From assembly GCF_963576545.1 (NCBI RefSeq), contig NC_083653.1, positions 15,473,358-15,537,357 of the forward strand: DNA of 64,000 nucleotides. The letters are read 5' to 3'. Both the position numbers and the translations under genes were made by a program. This stretch comes from Limanda limanda. Taxonomy: Eukaryota > Chordata > Actinopteri > Pleuronectiformes > Pleuronectidae. This document shows, one piece after another, positions 26,396-38,151 of the stretch (position 1 is the stretch's first letter; each line of letters opens with the position of its first letter). The notes below the pieces were generated by a model. That model had not been told where the DNA came from, did no database searches, and saw only the letters and a list, made by a program, of their open reading frames with translations.

Positions 26396-27185
26396 AAGAA
26401 CTGCAAGACACAGTCCTCTATTTGCAATGGGAAATGAGTCAATCACCTTCTCTTAGCATGTTTAAAAAACCTGCCTGTATCTGCTGCTTTTGGTTCGGGA
26501 GAGGCATTAAATAATCTATCCACATTTGTCACTCCATCCGCAGCTATGACAACTGTCAGCCACTGTTTTGTGAGATGTGGGAGGTCTGGCGTTGTTGTGA
26601 AAGACGCACAAGGGGAAAAAAAGAAAACAAAAGAACAGGAGGAGGCGAGAGTAGAGGAGAGTGTGAACATCAGAGAGAGGGAGATGCTGAGAGCTGATTC
26701 GCTGTGTGTCTATTGACCAAGTCATTAAAATCGATGGCTGTCCTGATGAATATCTGCCGGGGGAAGCTAGTGCCGAGCTCAGCAGGGACGGACTCACTCG
26801 CTGCAAAATGTGATTGAGCACCATTTAAAGGCAACTCATGAGAAAAACATATTAGTAGTCAAAAGGAAGCTATGATTCCAACACATGCAAGACTGGTTTC
26901 CCATGTTTTACCGCTGTTAAACCATGCCAGCCACTCAAATGATGTTTTTGATATTGTGTTCCCGGCATCGTTTTTTCCCCTTCTTCTTGTAAATGCCTAA
27001 AAATAAGCAGCTGCTGAAATACAGTCACTGCAAGGGTTGGATGATTTAGCTGAGAATGTAGTTTCAGATGTGTTAGGCCACCTGCTGCAGCACGGACCAT
27101 GTGGCTCCTTCGCCCTCTTTTCTTATGTCAAACATCATTTTAATGCTTCCCTCCTCCTCACTGCCCTTTACCAGCTCCTCTCTCT

Positions 27186-27187
<2 letters not shown>

Positions 27188-27251
<64 letters not shown>
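27188..27251. repeat. (CA)n microsatellite
   Basis: A run of about 32 CA copies, followed by atgcatgtgt. Confidence 0.97.
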
Positions 27252-27253
<2 letters not shown>

Positions 27254-27970
27254 CATGTGTAAGCACAGACACAGGGACGCGCTCACGCCAGTGCTAGAGG
27301 GGGACACACTGGTCGCACTCCTCCACCATCGCACACATTGAGCAGCACCCAGCAGCACCCAGCGCCACCCTGCTCTGCCCAGGAAGTTCATCTTCCAGTC
27401 AGCTCACATCAGCCATCATCTGGGGACCGAGCCGCTCCTGAGCTGCTAGTGAATGCAATTAAGATGCCTGGCCGAGTTAAGATCAGTGTTTTTATTTAGC
27501 GGTCCGGCGAGACGGGACTGGACTCGGTGCACCCAACGCCGGCTCAGCTTTCCTCCGCTGTAACCGCTTCATCTGCCTCATCTTCCCTATTTAAACTTCA
27601 ACTTCAATTATGCATTCATTTTTGTTTACTTTCGGACAGAGCATATTGGCTCTGTGGAAACACCGTCCACCGGCGTGTTGGTTCTTGAGCCGTTACTGCT
27701 GCAATATTGCAGCTAAGTGAGGAAATTATAGATCACCAAATTAGTACGATAGTGACTGTTTACAAGGCCACACTGTGTGTGCTGGTGTTGTTTAATTAAA
27801 GGAGATAACGGACCTGTTTTGTCAAGACTTAGGGTCTTAGCACACAAGTTCTGTATTTTCCGTAAGAGTTTTTTAATCCATCATCCAGTTAAAATTGTCA
27901 CACGCAGACACCTTGAACTCAGAGTTGGACGTGTGTCTATTCGCTCTGAGACTTCACAGTAGCAGATACG

Positions 27971-28195
27971 AGTCGTGAGGATGACTTTGTGGTCGTCTCG
28001 CTTATTGAAGAAAGGAAAAGTAAACATTGGTTCGATCCAATCTTGAGAAGCCGTCAGGAACAAGGAGAATTTCATCTTCTCGCGCAGGAGCTGCAAATGT
28101 ATCCTGTCAGCTTCCAAGTCTATTTCAGGACGCCAGTGGTCCAGTTTGATAGGCTTCCGGCACTCAGACGACATATCAAAAAGAAGATTACTAAT
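27971..28195 (+). pseudogene. PIF/Harbinger transposase N-terminal fragment
   Basis: The plus-strand translation of 27971-28195 has the N-terminal signature of Harbinger-type (HARBI1-like) transposases. A hydrophobic run and EER precede HWFDPILRSRQEQGEFHLL, then a QEL..P..F..YFR segment and a QFD.L...RRHIKKK.TN segment. In the family this is the pattern W-x-hP-h-x-x-R-x-x-x-G-E-F-h-x-L, then E-L, then F-x-x-Y-F-R, then Q-F-D-x-L. The match ends near residue 75, and the following residues to the stop at 28243 do not continue it. The DDE catalytic region seen in full-length family proteins (typically 350-450 residues) is absent. The frame has no stop within the fragment, but it starts without a clear ATG. 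It is most simply a truncated relic in the KLHL29 intron, not a working gene. Confidence 0.7.
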
Positions 28196-28364
28196 ATCTT
28201 TAATCCAGATGATCCCAATCCCACATACAACATTTTTTGCTGACCCAGATTCAGCCCACACTGCCACACTGTCATCCGGCCAACATACTATGTGGTGACT
28301 CTATGTCCATTCCTGTTTACCTGATCCACAAGTAATCCATTGCAAGACTGCATGTCAACCAAAG

Positions 28365-28570
28365 AAGCTATTTGGGCCATATTTAGCATTTACCACATGG
28401 GCCGCTTTAGGATCACATCCAGATTACACCTTGCCTAGAGCACTGAATGTTTGCCAAAAAGGGTTCACACTTGTTTTGGGATAATTTGGCCACATTTGCT
28501 ATTTTACAAGTGGGCCACTTTAGTCTCACATCCATTTTGTGAATGCTAGAAGTGCCACATCATTGGCTGC
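28365..28570. repeat. degenerate tandem repeat, about 124-bp period
   Basis: 'tttgggccatatttagcatt' at 28371 recurs as 'tttggccacatttgctattt' at 28495. Both are followed by a gggccRctttag..tcacatcc block. The GGCCACATTT core resembles a satellite-like repeat common in fish genomes. It follows the Harbinger fragment closely and may be part of the same element. Confidence 0.55.
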
Positions 28571-29539
28571 GCTGACCCATCCCAAACCAAATGCAGCAAA
28601 TTAAACCCATTGCAAAAGGACAAAGGTTTTGGAGTTTGTGTGTAAACGTGATTGACACAACGTCAGGTCGTATTTATGAGCAAAGACCTTTAATCAAATC
28701 TCATCAGCGGTCGTTGTTTTTCATGGTTTTACCTTGTTACATGTTTATGATTTTACTACAAGTGATCGTGACACAGATTGCACATCTCTCACCTCTGGGA
28801 TATTCCTCTGTTGACTGAAGTAGCTGCCTGCAGTTATCAAGGAGCCTGCAGTGTTATCAATATTATTAGTGGTGCATAAATATTCATTTTGATTCAACCA
28901 AAGGAACACACTGTTAGCATGACAGGCTGTTCAAACCAGTTATTAAAAACACAGCCAGTTTGGAATAGCCACACTGAGACCATTAATCATAGCATGCACA
29001 TTAATTAAACCCTCCCCTTTTTCTTTCTCTCCCTCTTCCCCCGGTCTGCATCTCTCTTTCCACCTTGATAGAGTGCAGACTGCATCCTCCCTGCAATCTT
29101 AATTTTTAATATCTGATATGCTGACTCGGATCAGCGTGCACGCAGAATGAGCAGTGGCAAATTAATTAAAGCTGACGCAGTGTTGCGCTATCTTAAAGCT
29201 ATCTACATCAGGATTAGCTAAAGCAGAACCCGGGTTATTATGATTCCAAAACAGGCTTAACTTGAAATATGAAATGCATGGATTTTCAAGTGTTTTTTTT
29301 CTTACTATCTCTCTCTCTCTCTCACAGTGTTCCTTAATTCTAGATAACTTCAGTGGGAGCCGAAAATGGGATTCACGAGCGCCGAGAAGGTTGCAAATTA
29401 TTAATGAGGCTGAAATTTATTCCAGTCACTGTGGACTCAGTATGCGCAGGTAATTCTCTAAAATGAATACATGCAGTATGACGGCGATATGCTTATGAGC
29501 AACCTTGGCGCACGGGTCCATATGGGGCCTACATATCAA

Positions 29540-30245
29540 TGATATTGACTCAAACATCTCGTTTTGGAGGGGCGGGAGTGGTCTGGAGACCGCTGGGCTC
29601 GGATGAAGCCCAGCAGCAACCCGACGCCGTCTCTTTAACTTTTGGCGAAAGGAAGGCTTCTATTGAGACGTCTAACTGTTTTCCTAGCACCGCTCGGCCT
29701 CTCAGGAGAAAGCGGGGAAAGGGAGAGGGAGGGAAGTAGCAGCAGTGTGTCACAGGAGCGAGGAAAGGAAAGCCGCGTGCCCTCGTTCTTTCTCTTTCCC
29801 TCGTTATCGTATTTTAAAGGAGAGGAGCCCCCCCGCCAGGAGCCCCCATACATTACATCCCCCCGCAGTTAATACAGGGACGGTGGATAGCTCATTAAGA
29901 TTGATCATTCCTCGTCCACCTCCGCCGTGCCGAACGCGGCGGCGGCTTCATTAATCACCGGGATTTGGAGATAAAGCTCCGTGGCGGCGGTGGCGGCGGC
30001 GCAGTCACAGGACCTGGAGCCTGACAGCCCGGCTGCTACATGCATAATCACACAGGCGCGGTGCAGCCGAGGAGCAGCAGGCCCCGGCTCTCTGCCACGC
30101 TAGAGGGGGCACCGTATCTACACCTCCCTTCCCCCCCCTCCTCTCCTCAAACTACACTCTCCTCCCTCCCGCCCCACCTGTCCTCTTCAATGCAATTGTC
30201 TGTCTGTGGATTTCTTCCCCCTTTTCCCGCTCCTGACGTCACTAG
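29540..30245 (+). promoter_or_regulatory. CpG-rich candidate internal promoter
   Basis: By hand count about 40 CpGs fall in the 600 bases from 29540, several times the density of the flanking intron. The block includes a (GGC)n run (ccgtggcggcggtggcgg, 29979-30001), purine-rich and pyrimidine-rich tracts, and a perfect palindromic CRE, TGACGTCA, at 30234-30241. It lies 16 kb upstream of the first BTB exon, whose third to fifth bases are an ATG. An internal promoter here could make a transcript lacking the N-terminal linker. No coding exon was identified inside the block. Promoter function is an inference from composition only, and an enhancer or a GC-rich conserved element are alternatives. 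Confidence 0.4.
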
Positions 30246-31702
30246 TCCTCTACCAGCATCCTCCCCACCCCCCACCACCACCCCAGCATCCACCTGCTTC
30301 TCCCACCCTCTTATAGCCTCTGCTTTTTTTCCGTCTCCCTCTCCACTTCTTTCCTCCATATATTCCTTCCTTACTCTACCTGCCACCTGTTCCATGCTCC
30401 TGTAACTTATTTCTTCCTCCACTCATGCTGGAGTTGTTAGCCACTTATTTAATAGCCTGCTTTTTTTTCTAATTCCTCAGTTAGCAAAGTGGCAGAGGGA
30501 AATTTACGAGAGGGAAAAATTCAAAAGGAAAAAAATAAACGGTAAAAGTCCAGGTGGATATTTTCATCTGAATCATCCCATCAATCTGTCTCTTTTGCCT
30601 TATTACCCTCACAAAACGTCTGCACTTTTTGTCCAGAGCCACCTCCAGCTTGTCGAGCATTGTAATTACTTTTATATGAAATCTTTATGACTCTGTTTAA
30701 ATCACCCTGCTACTGTTTAAAGTTGACATCCACGGATGCTTCAGGCCCCATTTGTCTGTCAAAGAAGAGAAAGGACGAGTTTTGTCTTTATTCCTGTCAG
30801 GTTTATTTTTGATTTAATTTTGTGTTCATGAAATAAACAGGATTCTCGCTCGACAATCGATACAAGTGCTGTGTTAGATTTATAAAAGTAGTAACTAACC
30901 GGCCAATTTTGATTTTAGCTGTGATCACATCCCTGCTCATTTGTAATATATATTTTAGGCAGGTGGAGGCTCGAGATAAGGATTTTTCCTTTTCCGCTGC
31001 TTTTCTTTCCCTCTGTGACACTTAGTTACGCTGTTTTTTTGCTATGAATTTAAAAGCAAATCAAAGATATTATTAAATTGAACAGACCTTGACAGTGAAT
31101 GACTGACCAACCATTTTCTGAGGAAGCCTGTAATGGTATTTACATCTGTTCAGTTTTTTAGTTTTTCTGTTTGATTGTTCTTTTGTTCAACTGAGCTGTT
31201 TTTTCTGAAGCAATTAACCTTGTTGCTTCTTTACATCACAATTAATTTAGAAAGAAATACGCAGTTCTTTTTAATTAAAAGCTGCATTACAGCGATACAC
31301 AGATACTTTAATCAGTTTATTTCTCAATTTTTAAACTTGTTGGAAATATTACATGATTAATGTTGAAACTGTTAAATCTAATGGGTGAAATGGATAATGC
31401 TTGCAAACATAATTCAGATCGTTAGCTTAAGTATCAGATGAGTGGCACGAGGGAAGCTAAATTTCATGAATAAATAGTTTAAATAGCTTGATACATGCAT
31501 AGAGCTCAACAGTGTGTCAAAAAAGCCTTAATTTTCTGAATAGAGATTTGATTATCAGGCATATTATTGTAACCATCTAATGTAGACTAACTACAAGCTA
31601 AGAGATTGTGAAACCATCTAACATGCTCCGGTAGGAGACACAAGTCCTTGTGATATGTGTTGTATGGAAAACGGGTTTTATTCAAGGAGAAATACAGCAC
31701 CC

Positions 31703-32529
31703 ACAATTCTCAGGTGAAATAGTGATGTTTATAATTGCAGGAGCAGGGTGGATACGCAGCCGGGTAACTCATGTCAGCTGTGATGGGCTAGGTTACTAGA
31801 CGATACACTATTTGAAACACTTTATACATAGATACAAGATAAAACTACAATATATTCCAACACTACATTAACAATAAAGTAAAATTCAAGAGGAAGCGCT
31901 GGAATTGCCTGAAATAAATCTTTTGCAATGATTTATGGGATGTGCAGCGCCGTCACTCAAACAGAATGATGTCTTCTACCTTCGCCTTTTCCTCCATATT
32001 CCGATGTATTTTTTGCTCTGCATCAACTGTTTATGGTCCCGATTAATCTCATAGCTGGTCGACCTGGTTCCGGGCTTGAAACTCCTTTTAAGAGGATTTT
32101 CTGAAATGTCAGTGGAGAAAGTGATTTGGAAATTTACTTCCAGAACCAGAGCTGTTTCGAGGCCACTGCTCCGCTTCATTCATCTGCTCTACCAATAGTA
32201 ATGGACAAACACTTGAAAAAGCAAAAGGCAGCTTTGTGAAGGCAAACTTAACCAAAGCAAACACAAACAGTTCAAGTGGGTTCAAAAAGACTTTTCAACA
32301 AATCTGTTTTATTTTCATAAATAGTGTCAGATAATAATCTTTTTATAATTCAAGTTCAGGACGAGAAGCAAGCTAAACAAAATGTTATTGTAGATGGTTT
32401 AATGTTAACCTAAGTCTGTATAAAGTGTTTCAAATAGTGTATAGTCTAGTAACCTAGACATGAGTTTCACGGCTGTGTTACCACCGAGCTCCACCAATCA
32501 TAAACGTTACTATTTCACCTGAGGATTGT
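31703..32529. mobile_element. long inverted repeat, probable fold-back DNA element
   Basis: The left arm (31703-31829) and right arm (32417-32529) are reverse complements with scattered mismatches and small indels. Shared blocks include ctcaggtgaaatagt, ctaggttactagac and 'atacactatttgaaacactt'. Weaker similarity continues inward to about 31865 and 32380. The 550-base centre differs from the arms and contains a 67-codon minus-strand frame (31976-32179, starting MKRSSGLETALVLEV) with no domain I recognise. The layout suits a degenerate non-autonomous DNA transposon or two inverted copies of one repeat. Target-site duplications were not identified. Confidence 0.65.
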
Positions 32530-33713
32530 TTAAACTATAGCAATTATACTTGTTTCATTAGCGTTGCATTTGTTTCATCTGTCGAATTTTAATAAAGTAG
32601 CAGTGGAAGTACCTCGCAGAAAAACTCTACTCAGACACGGCACTTGAGTAGATTGGTTTTTCTTCAGCATTTTTTAAGGGGGAAATTTAGAGGCTAATTT
32701 CAATCGTCTCATGTACATCTGGGCCCCATCCCAAATTTTAGAACACTCACTGCTGAATGTGTTGCCTGCATTTGTGATGAAGTGTGACATCGTTGCTCAG
32801 AGAATATCATGCATTGAGTATTCGGGAGAGGTCTCCAGCTGGAACACTGCCATTTGCCTCCGTGAGACGTGCGCGACCCGCGGTTACGTGGGAGCAAATT
32901 GATTTGTGTGTCAAGAAGTGTCAAAGTGAATGTCTGTTACACCCTCAAACGGGCCTGAATCTCAAACACCTAATGTCAGGGGCTATCTAATATGACAAGA
33001 TTAATTGCCCCGAGTCAAATGTCGATGTGTTATTCCGCGCATCGCCGGTGAAATGGGTAGTAATGCATTATCAATGAGGCTGAGTGTAAACACAGCAGAT
33101 GTTGCGCAGGAAGCCGGTCAATATCGAATGTTTTTTCTCTTAATCAGGAGCCATATTTGCAACCAGGAAGGAACTCAGTATCCAAAACAGCAGCAGATGT
33201 GCGGTTGCATCTCAGCAAGAAAAAAATAAAAAAGAGTCCAGAAGTTGTTCAGCGGCATTAGTTTGCTAATGTTCACGGTGTGCTCTCTTATCTGAGCGCC
33301 GATGCCCAAACTTCTTCCTCACGCAGAAACTTTTAAATGGGTTTGATAATGTATGCAGGGCATCTAATAAATACTAATGACAGGACCAGACATTAGCAAG
33401 AATGGCTCCCCTCTCCAAGTCATTATTCCGCAGATTTAGCAACTGGCTCGGCATGTGGAGATACTGTATATAACTCCTCTGTGACACGGACAAATGATAA
33501 TGGCCCGGATGGCAATCAGGAGATCTTCGAAGGCTAGTGCTGCACTCTGTAAGCTAAATGGACTTGAAGCTTTAGCAGTAATACAGGCCGGGATGAGATG
33601 TCGAAACAGGAGTACGCTTTGACCATATTAAGTTCACGCAATGTGTTGTGGTGCTAGAGGCTGCAGCTCAGAATAATAGTGTAGGTTTGCTATCACTATT
33701 CTTCTGCTGTAGT

Positions 33714-33729
33714 GGGGTTAGGGTTAGGG
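33714..33729 (+). repeat. short telomere-like motif
   Basis: The sequence ggggttagggttaggg contains two TTAGGG units. It is too short to indicate a telomeric fusion and is within chance or simple-repeat origin. Confidence 0.6.
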
Positions 33730-33965
33730 CTCTCTCTCACATACAGACATTGTTTTCTTATGTCATTTCTTATAAGGATTAAAAAGAAAAAGTACTGTTT
33801 TAGGGAGTTGAATTTGGATTATGACTTTACAAGAACACATCAGCCACACACAAGCAGCGGAGCATGCTGGGACACAATCAGAGTTTGTGGGGCAGCGCAG
33901 TCGTCTATTGGACTGTTTTCTCTCCCCGAGGAGGGAGCGAGAGAGCGGCAGATGGAAAGAAAGGA

Positions 33966-33991
33966 GAGAGGGAGCGAGAGAGAGAGAGAGG
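33966..33991. repeat. (GA)n-rich purine tract
   Basis: An imperfect GA repeat with G-rich interruptions, producing low-complexity Arg/Glu frames on the plus strand that are not genes. Confidence 0.7.
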
Positions 33992-36900
33992 CAGGAGTGA
34001 AAGAAAGCGCACACAAAAAGAAAATCTCATGAAATGCAAAGATTACTCGCCTGACTCCACTGTGGGCCTTGGAGCTCATCTCAGGTGTGCACTCTGCTGC
34101 GAAGGCCCCCCCACCTGACCCCACCGCTGACCTTTCTGCTTGGGCTGCTGTGACTTTCACAAAGTTACACAGTAAACACATTGTCTTTGAGGAGGGAGGG
34201 GTGGGTGACATTTATCTTTAAGCCGCGCTGGTGACATGGGAATTTTTTGTTGTTATATTGTTTCTCTGTGAGTTGTAGTCGGGTCGTGCCGCCGTTTCGG
34301 GTCATCTCGGACGCAATGTCGCCCCAGTAGAGATCCAGTATCCCACAGAATGCAAGGAATGCACGCAAACCAATCTCATAAACACTGGTGATGTGTAAGA
34401 CAAGACGGCATAGCTACATTCTCTCACACACACACACACACACTGGCATCTGTCCTCAGCCACCAGTGCGTGCCTTGTTGTGAAAGGTAGAAAGTGAGAC
34501 TCGCACAGGAGCAGGCTTCTGGTTTCGGTCCACGGAGGAGAAAGTAACTTTGTACTTTTAATTAGCGCATGATTGGAGTGTGCACTTTGTTTTATTTCAG
34601 GTCTGTTTTTAATTTAAATATTCTGAAAGGTGAAACCACTTGACAGCTATTCTTAAAGGAGCATATTGGGATAATTTCCTTTGAGTGTTTTCAACATTGA
34701 ATGCACAACTGTACCTCGTATTTCCGTAATCGCAAAAACTAGCTGCCTGTTCTAAGGAGTAGTTTCACCAGAACTTTGCGGATTTAAAATGCCGATTTTT
34801 GGTCTGGCACAGCTGCATTTCATCGTCCACGGCAACAGCTGAACCTGATCACCAATAGCACATGTTGTCAGCGGTGAGTTGAAAAGCTGTAAGTCCAATG
34901 TATCACGATATTCAAGTTTTCCACTTTTGTCACAATTTAGTCAACGCAGCGAAGTCAGAGTGTGCCTCATTTGTTTGTGTATTCATGACGATGGCCATTA
35001 CTCACCTTTTGGCAAAAATAGCGAAAAATAGACTCATCTTCTGGCAATGGGTGCACAATGAGTCCACCTTTTTTGTACAGCGGGTTTAATTACTTTTAGA
35101 AAAGCCTGTAAATGTTGGTGTGAAAGAGGTTTTTAGACATTATTACTTGAATAATTACGTTTTTAAGGTGTAAAAATTGATGTTGTATTGCTAATCTGTG
35201 GAATAGTGAAGCCCATTAGTCCTCACACTCCAAAGATCATTGCTGTAATAGCAGCAAAATACTCTCCTGTCTTAGCGGCACACCTTCTAAACCGTGCCAT
35301 GCCGGTACCGGTAATGCCTCTCTAATAACTGGCTCAGCCCGCTGCAACCACTACGTGTCCTGTTGACGTGCCCTTGCTCAGTTTATGTGAGGTGCGTCGT
35401 ATATTCGAAGGGCATCTGATTGCTTAAATGTGTTTAGTACTCTGTTTATTTTTCCATAGAGAGTTTTAAAAAGCGTTTGGAGTGATTGCTTTGTCCCACT
35501 GCCAGGTTCCACACAGCGGAAAACTCTGAGGACGGATGATGCAAAGCCAGAATGGACAGTTTACCTGACTGAGGGGGGGAGACAACGTTAGCGTTTGTTG
35601 TAGTCATGACGTCGCGGTTTAAGGTCAAATCTCATTCTCGGCAGGAACAGAAGCGATCCAGTGCAGCTGGCTAGCCGCCATTCGTTTGCACTGTGGGCAG
35701 CTCTCTGTTCTGCATGTAAGCAGGTGTGACGCACTCTAAGTAGGTCTCATGCACAACTGGAACAACCTGGATGCTCAGTAAACCATCTCAAGGTGAAGCA
35801 CAAAAGAAAACCGATATTTCTCTGAAAGGCTGCATTCATGCTGATGCACTGGGCCTCCTGTCCAGATGATTCATTTCACTCACTTAGTCTTGCTTTTTCC
35901 ACCAAGGTTTATAATGGGGGTGAGACCGAACTCTGGCCCTCGCAGTAATTTATATGAAACAGCAACTTAGCAATTTAATTAAAAGGGAAGATGGAGAAGT
36001 GCTGCGTACCCACTCAGTTCTAATCAAATCCCCTACGAATGTATAGTATGTTATCTGCACCAGCCAGCGACTTCTCAGACGCACAGCATTGTTATTAGGA
36101 TTATTCTCTCGTGACATTGTCTTGTCCAGAGTCGCGTGCGTATGTATTTGGTTGTGTGTTGAGGTGCATTTGTGCATCAGCGCCTGTGTGTTTTTTACAC
36201 TGTGACAAAGTCATCTGTTGTGGTGTGGATGAATAACTGAACCCCGAGTTTGACAATGACATCCTCCGTAATGCTTGAGCCGAGCGTTTGCTAATCTGTG
36301 CTACAGTAGGTCACAGTCCGCTCATACAATTTCATGTGGTTAACAAAAAACACACAAAAAAACAACTAAATCTCCTATTGGCATCTTGCCTTTTTGGCAC
36401 TATGAGGAATAAGCCAATCCACAAATTCAAGACTCGGCCTGAGCAATAAAAAGACGGCTTTTTAAAGAATGCCTTCTATTTTATGTCAGTTCCCAAAAGC
36501 AGCCTTTATTACGAGTGAGGACATCTTTAATTCACATTAAGTGTCTCCTATAATGTAGGTTTCTCTAATGGTAAGAAATTGAGATACATTATTAAATGAT
36601 TAGCCAGTGTGCAAACCGACCCATTCATCCAAAGCCATTGTTGGTTCTGGAAGAATTCCTAGATATATTTGGAGCTGCATCGCTTTATTTCAACAGGCAA
36701 TTTGCAGAATGCTCAGAGCGATGGAGGAAACCGAAACTGTTGAATCAGAGTCTGTCGCTTCGGGGACAATTTGGCCGCTCTCTCTTGTAAATGTAAATAT
36801 GTCTGTTGCCCATAGAAACAATTCAGAAGCAAAACGCTGGTCTGTCAAGGAGAATAGATGTTGACTCCGAAGACATTCATTCAGCAAGCCACTACATATA

Positions 36901-38025
36901 ATGGCATCTATATTTCCATCATGGCATATGGATCCTTTTGTTTTGTGTAAAATTCTGCAACACTTGATATGCTGTCTTTCTGCAGCATTGCATCATCCAA
37001 TCAGAGCCTTCTTCATGCTGTCTCCTTCCAGTGGCAGACAAACTGAAAAGTGACTGCTGCCTCTCACTGGAGCAGCAAATCTAACTAATTAATTCACAAT
37101 TATTCATTAATCCAATGTGCATCACATTTCATTAGTCCTCCTTTCTACCCGACTTACTTAATCGTGCTGTAATGTCCTTTTTTACATGTATATATGTGCA
37201 GAGACGACAATGACAGAGTGATGGATTGTGAATAAATTTGTGACCACACCACAAGCTCACAAATGAACGTTAAGATGCCTTCAAGGTGCTGATGTAAACA
37301 TCAGATTGTTTTGTTGAGATTGCATGAATCATATGAGCGAGCGGGTAAACGCGTCATAGAAATTTGTGTTTTTATGTGATGCAGACGTGATTTATGTTGT
37401 GATTTGTGTAGCTGTGTGTGTTTGTGGTGACAGGCTGTATGGATGATGCAGTATCATTGGCTAATTTCCTTATTTTTTGACTGCAAGTTTTTTGGTGATG
37501 GTTGAGCAGAAGTTTCAGTCGAATGCTTATTTGCAGTGATAGCGGACTGTTCAAAACTTCTGCCCACAACATTAAATCAGCTGGAATCTGGTGGCCCTCA
37601 ACTTTTTCCCAAAGTGGCCACTTATAGTGACACTTACACAACTCAAGACACTGCAGAGGAGCCTGCAGGTTGCCTTGCACCTTCTTTTGCATGAAGCTGT
37701 CATCAGCTCAGCCTGTATGTGGGGAACCGTTAAAAATATCCCCTGCCCCCGAGATATTCTTGGATTGTGATGTTGGGCAGCTTCGCAGACAAGCATACAT
37801 TTAAGACAGAGCTTTTCACCACCTGTAAAAGGGTTAAACGCTTGAATGGGTCTTTTATTTCAAAACATGAGCACGATATGTTAATATAGTTGGACAGGAT
37901 TGTCACATTAGTGGCTTGGCACCATATTGACTTTACCATTTTGAGTAGGTTAAAAAAACAGGTTTAAAAACAGCCATGGAGGAGTTGTGCAGTGCTAATG
38001 ATGTGTCAGGGAGCTATAAGGGGAC

Positions 38026-38028
<3 letters not shown>

Positions 38029-38070
<42 letters not shown>

Positions 38071-38089
38071 ACACACACATACACACACA

Positions 38090-38147
<58 letters not shown>
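38029..38147. repeat. compound (CA)n microsatellite
   Basis: About 119 bases of CA repeat with a few interruptions (cagaca, cataca, caaaca). It is the longest CA tract in the window. Confidence 0.97.

Positions 38148-38151
<4 letters not shown>

Noticed and set aside
28029..28038. tRNA B-box-like ggttcgatcc
   Set aside because: It falls within the Harbinger-like coding fragment and has no A box upstream.
33714..33729. Interstitial telomere repeat
   Set aside because: Only two TTAGGG units; far too short to infer a chromosome fusion or telomere capture.
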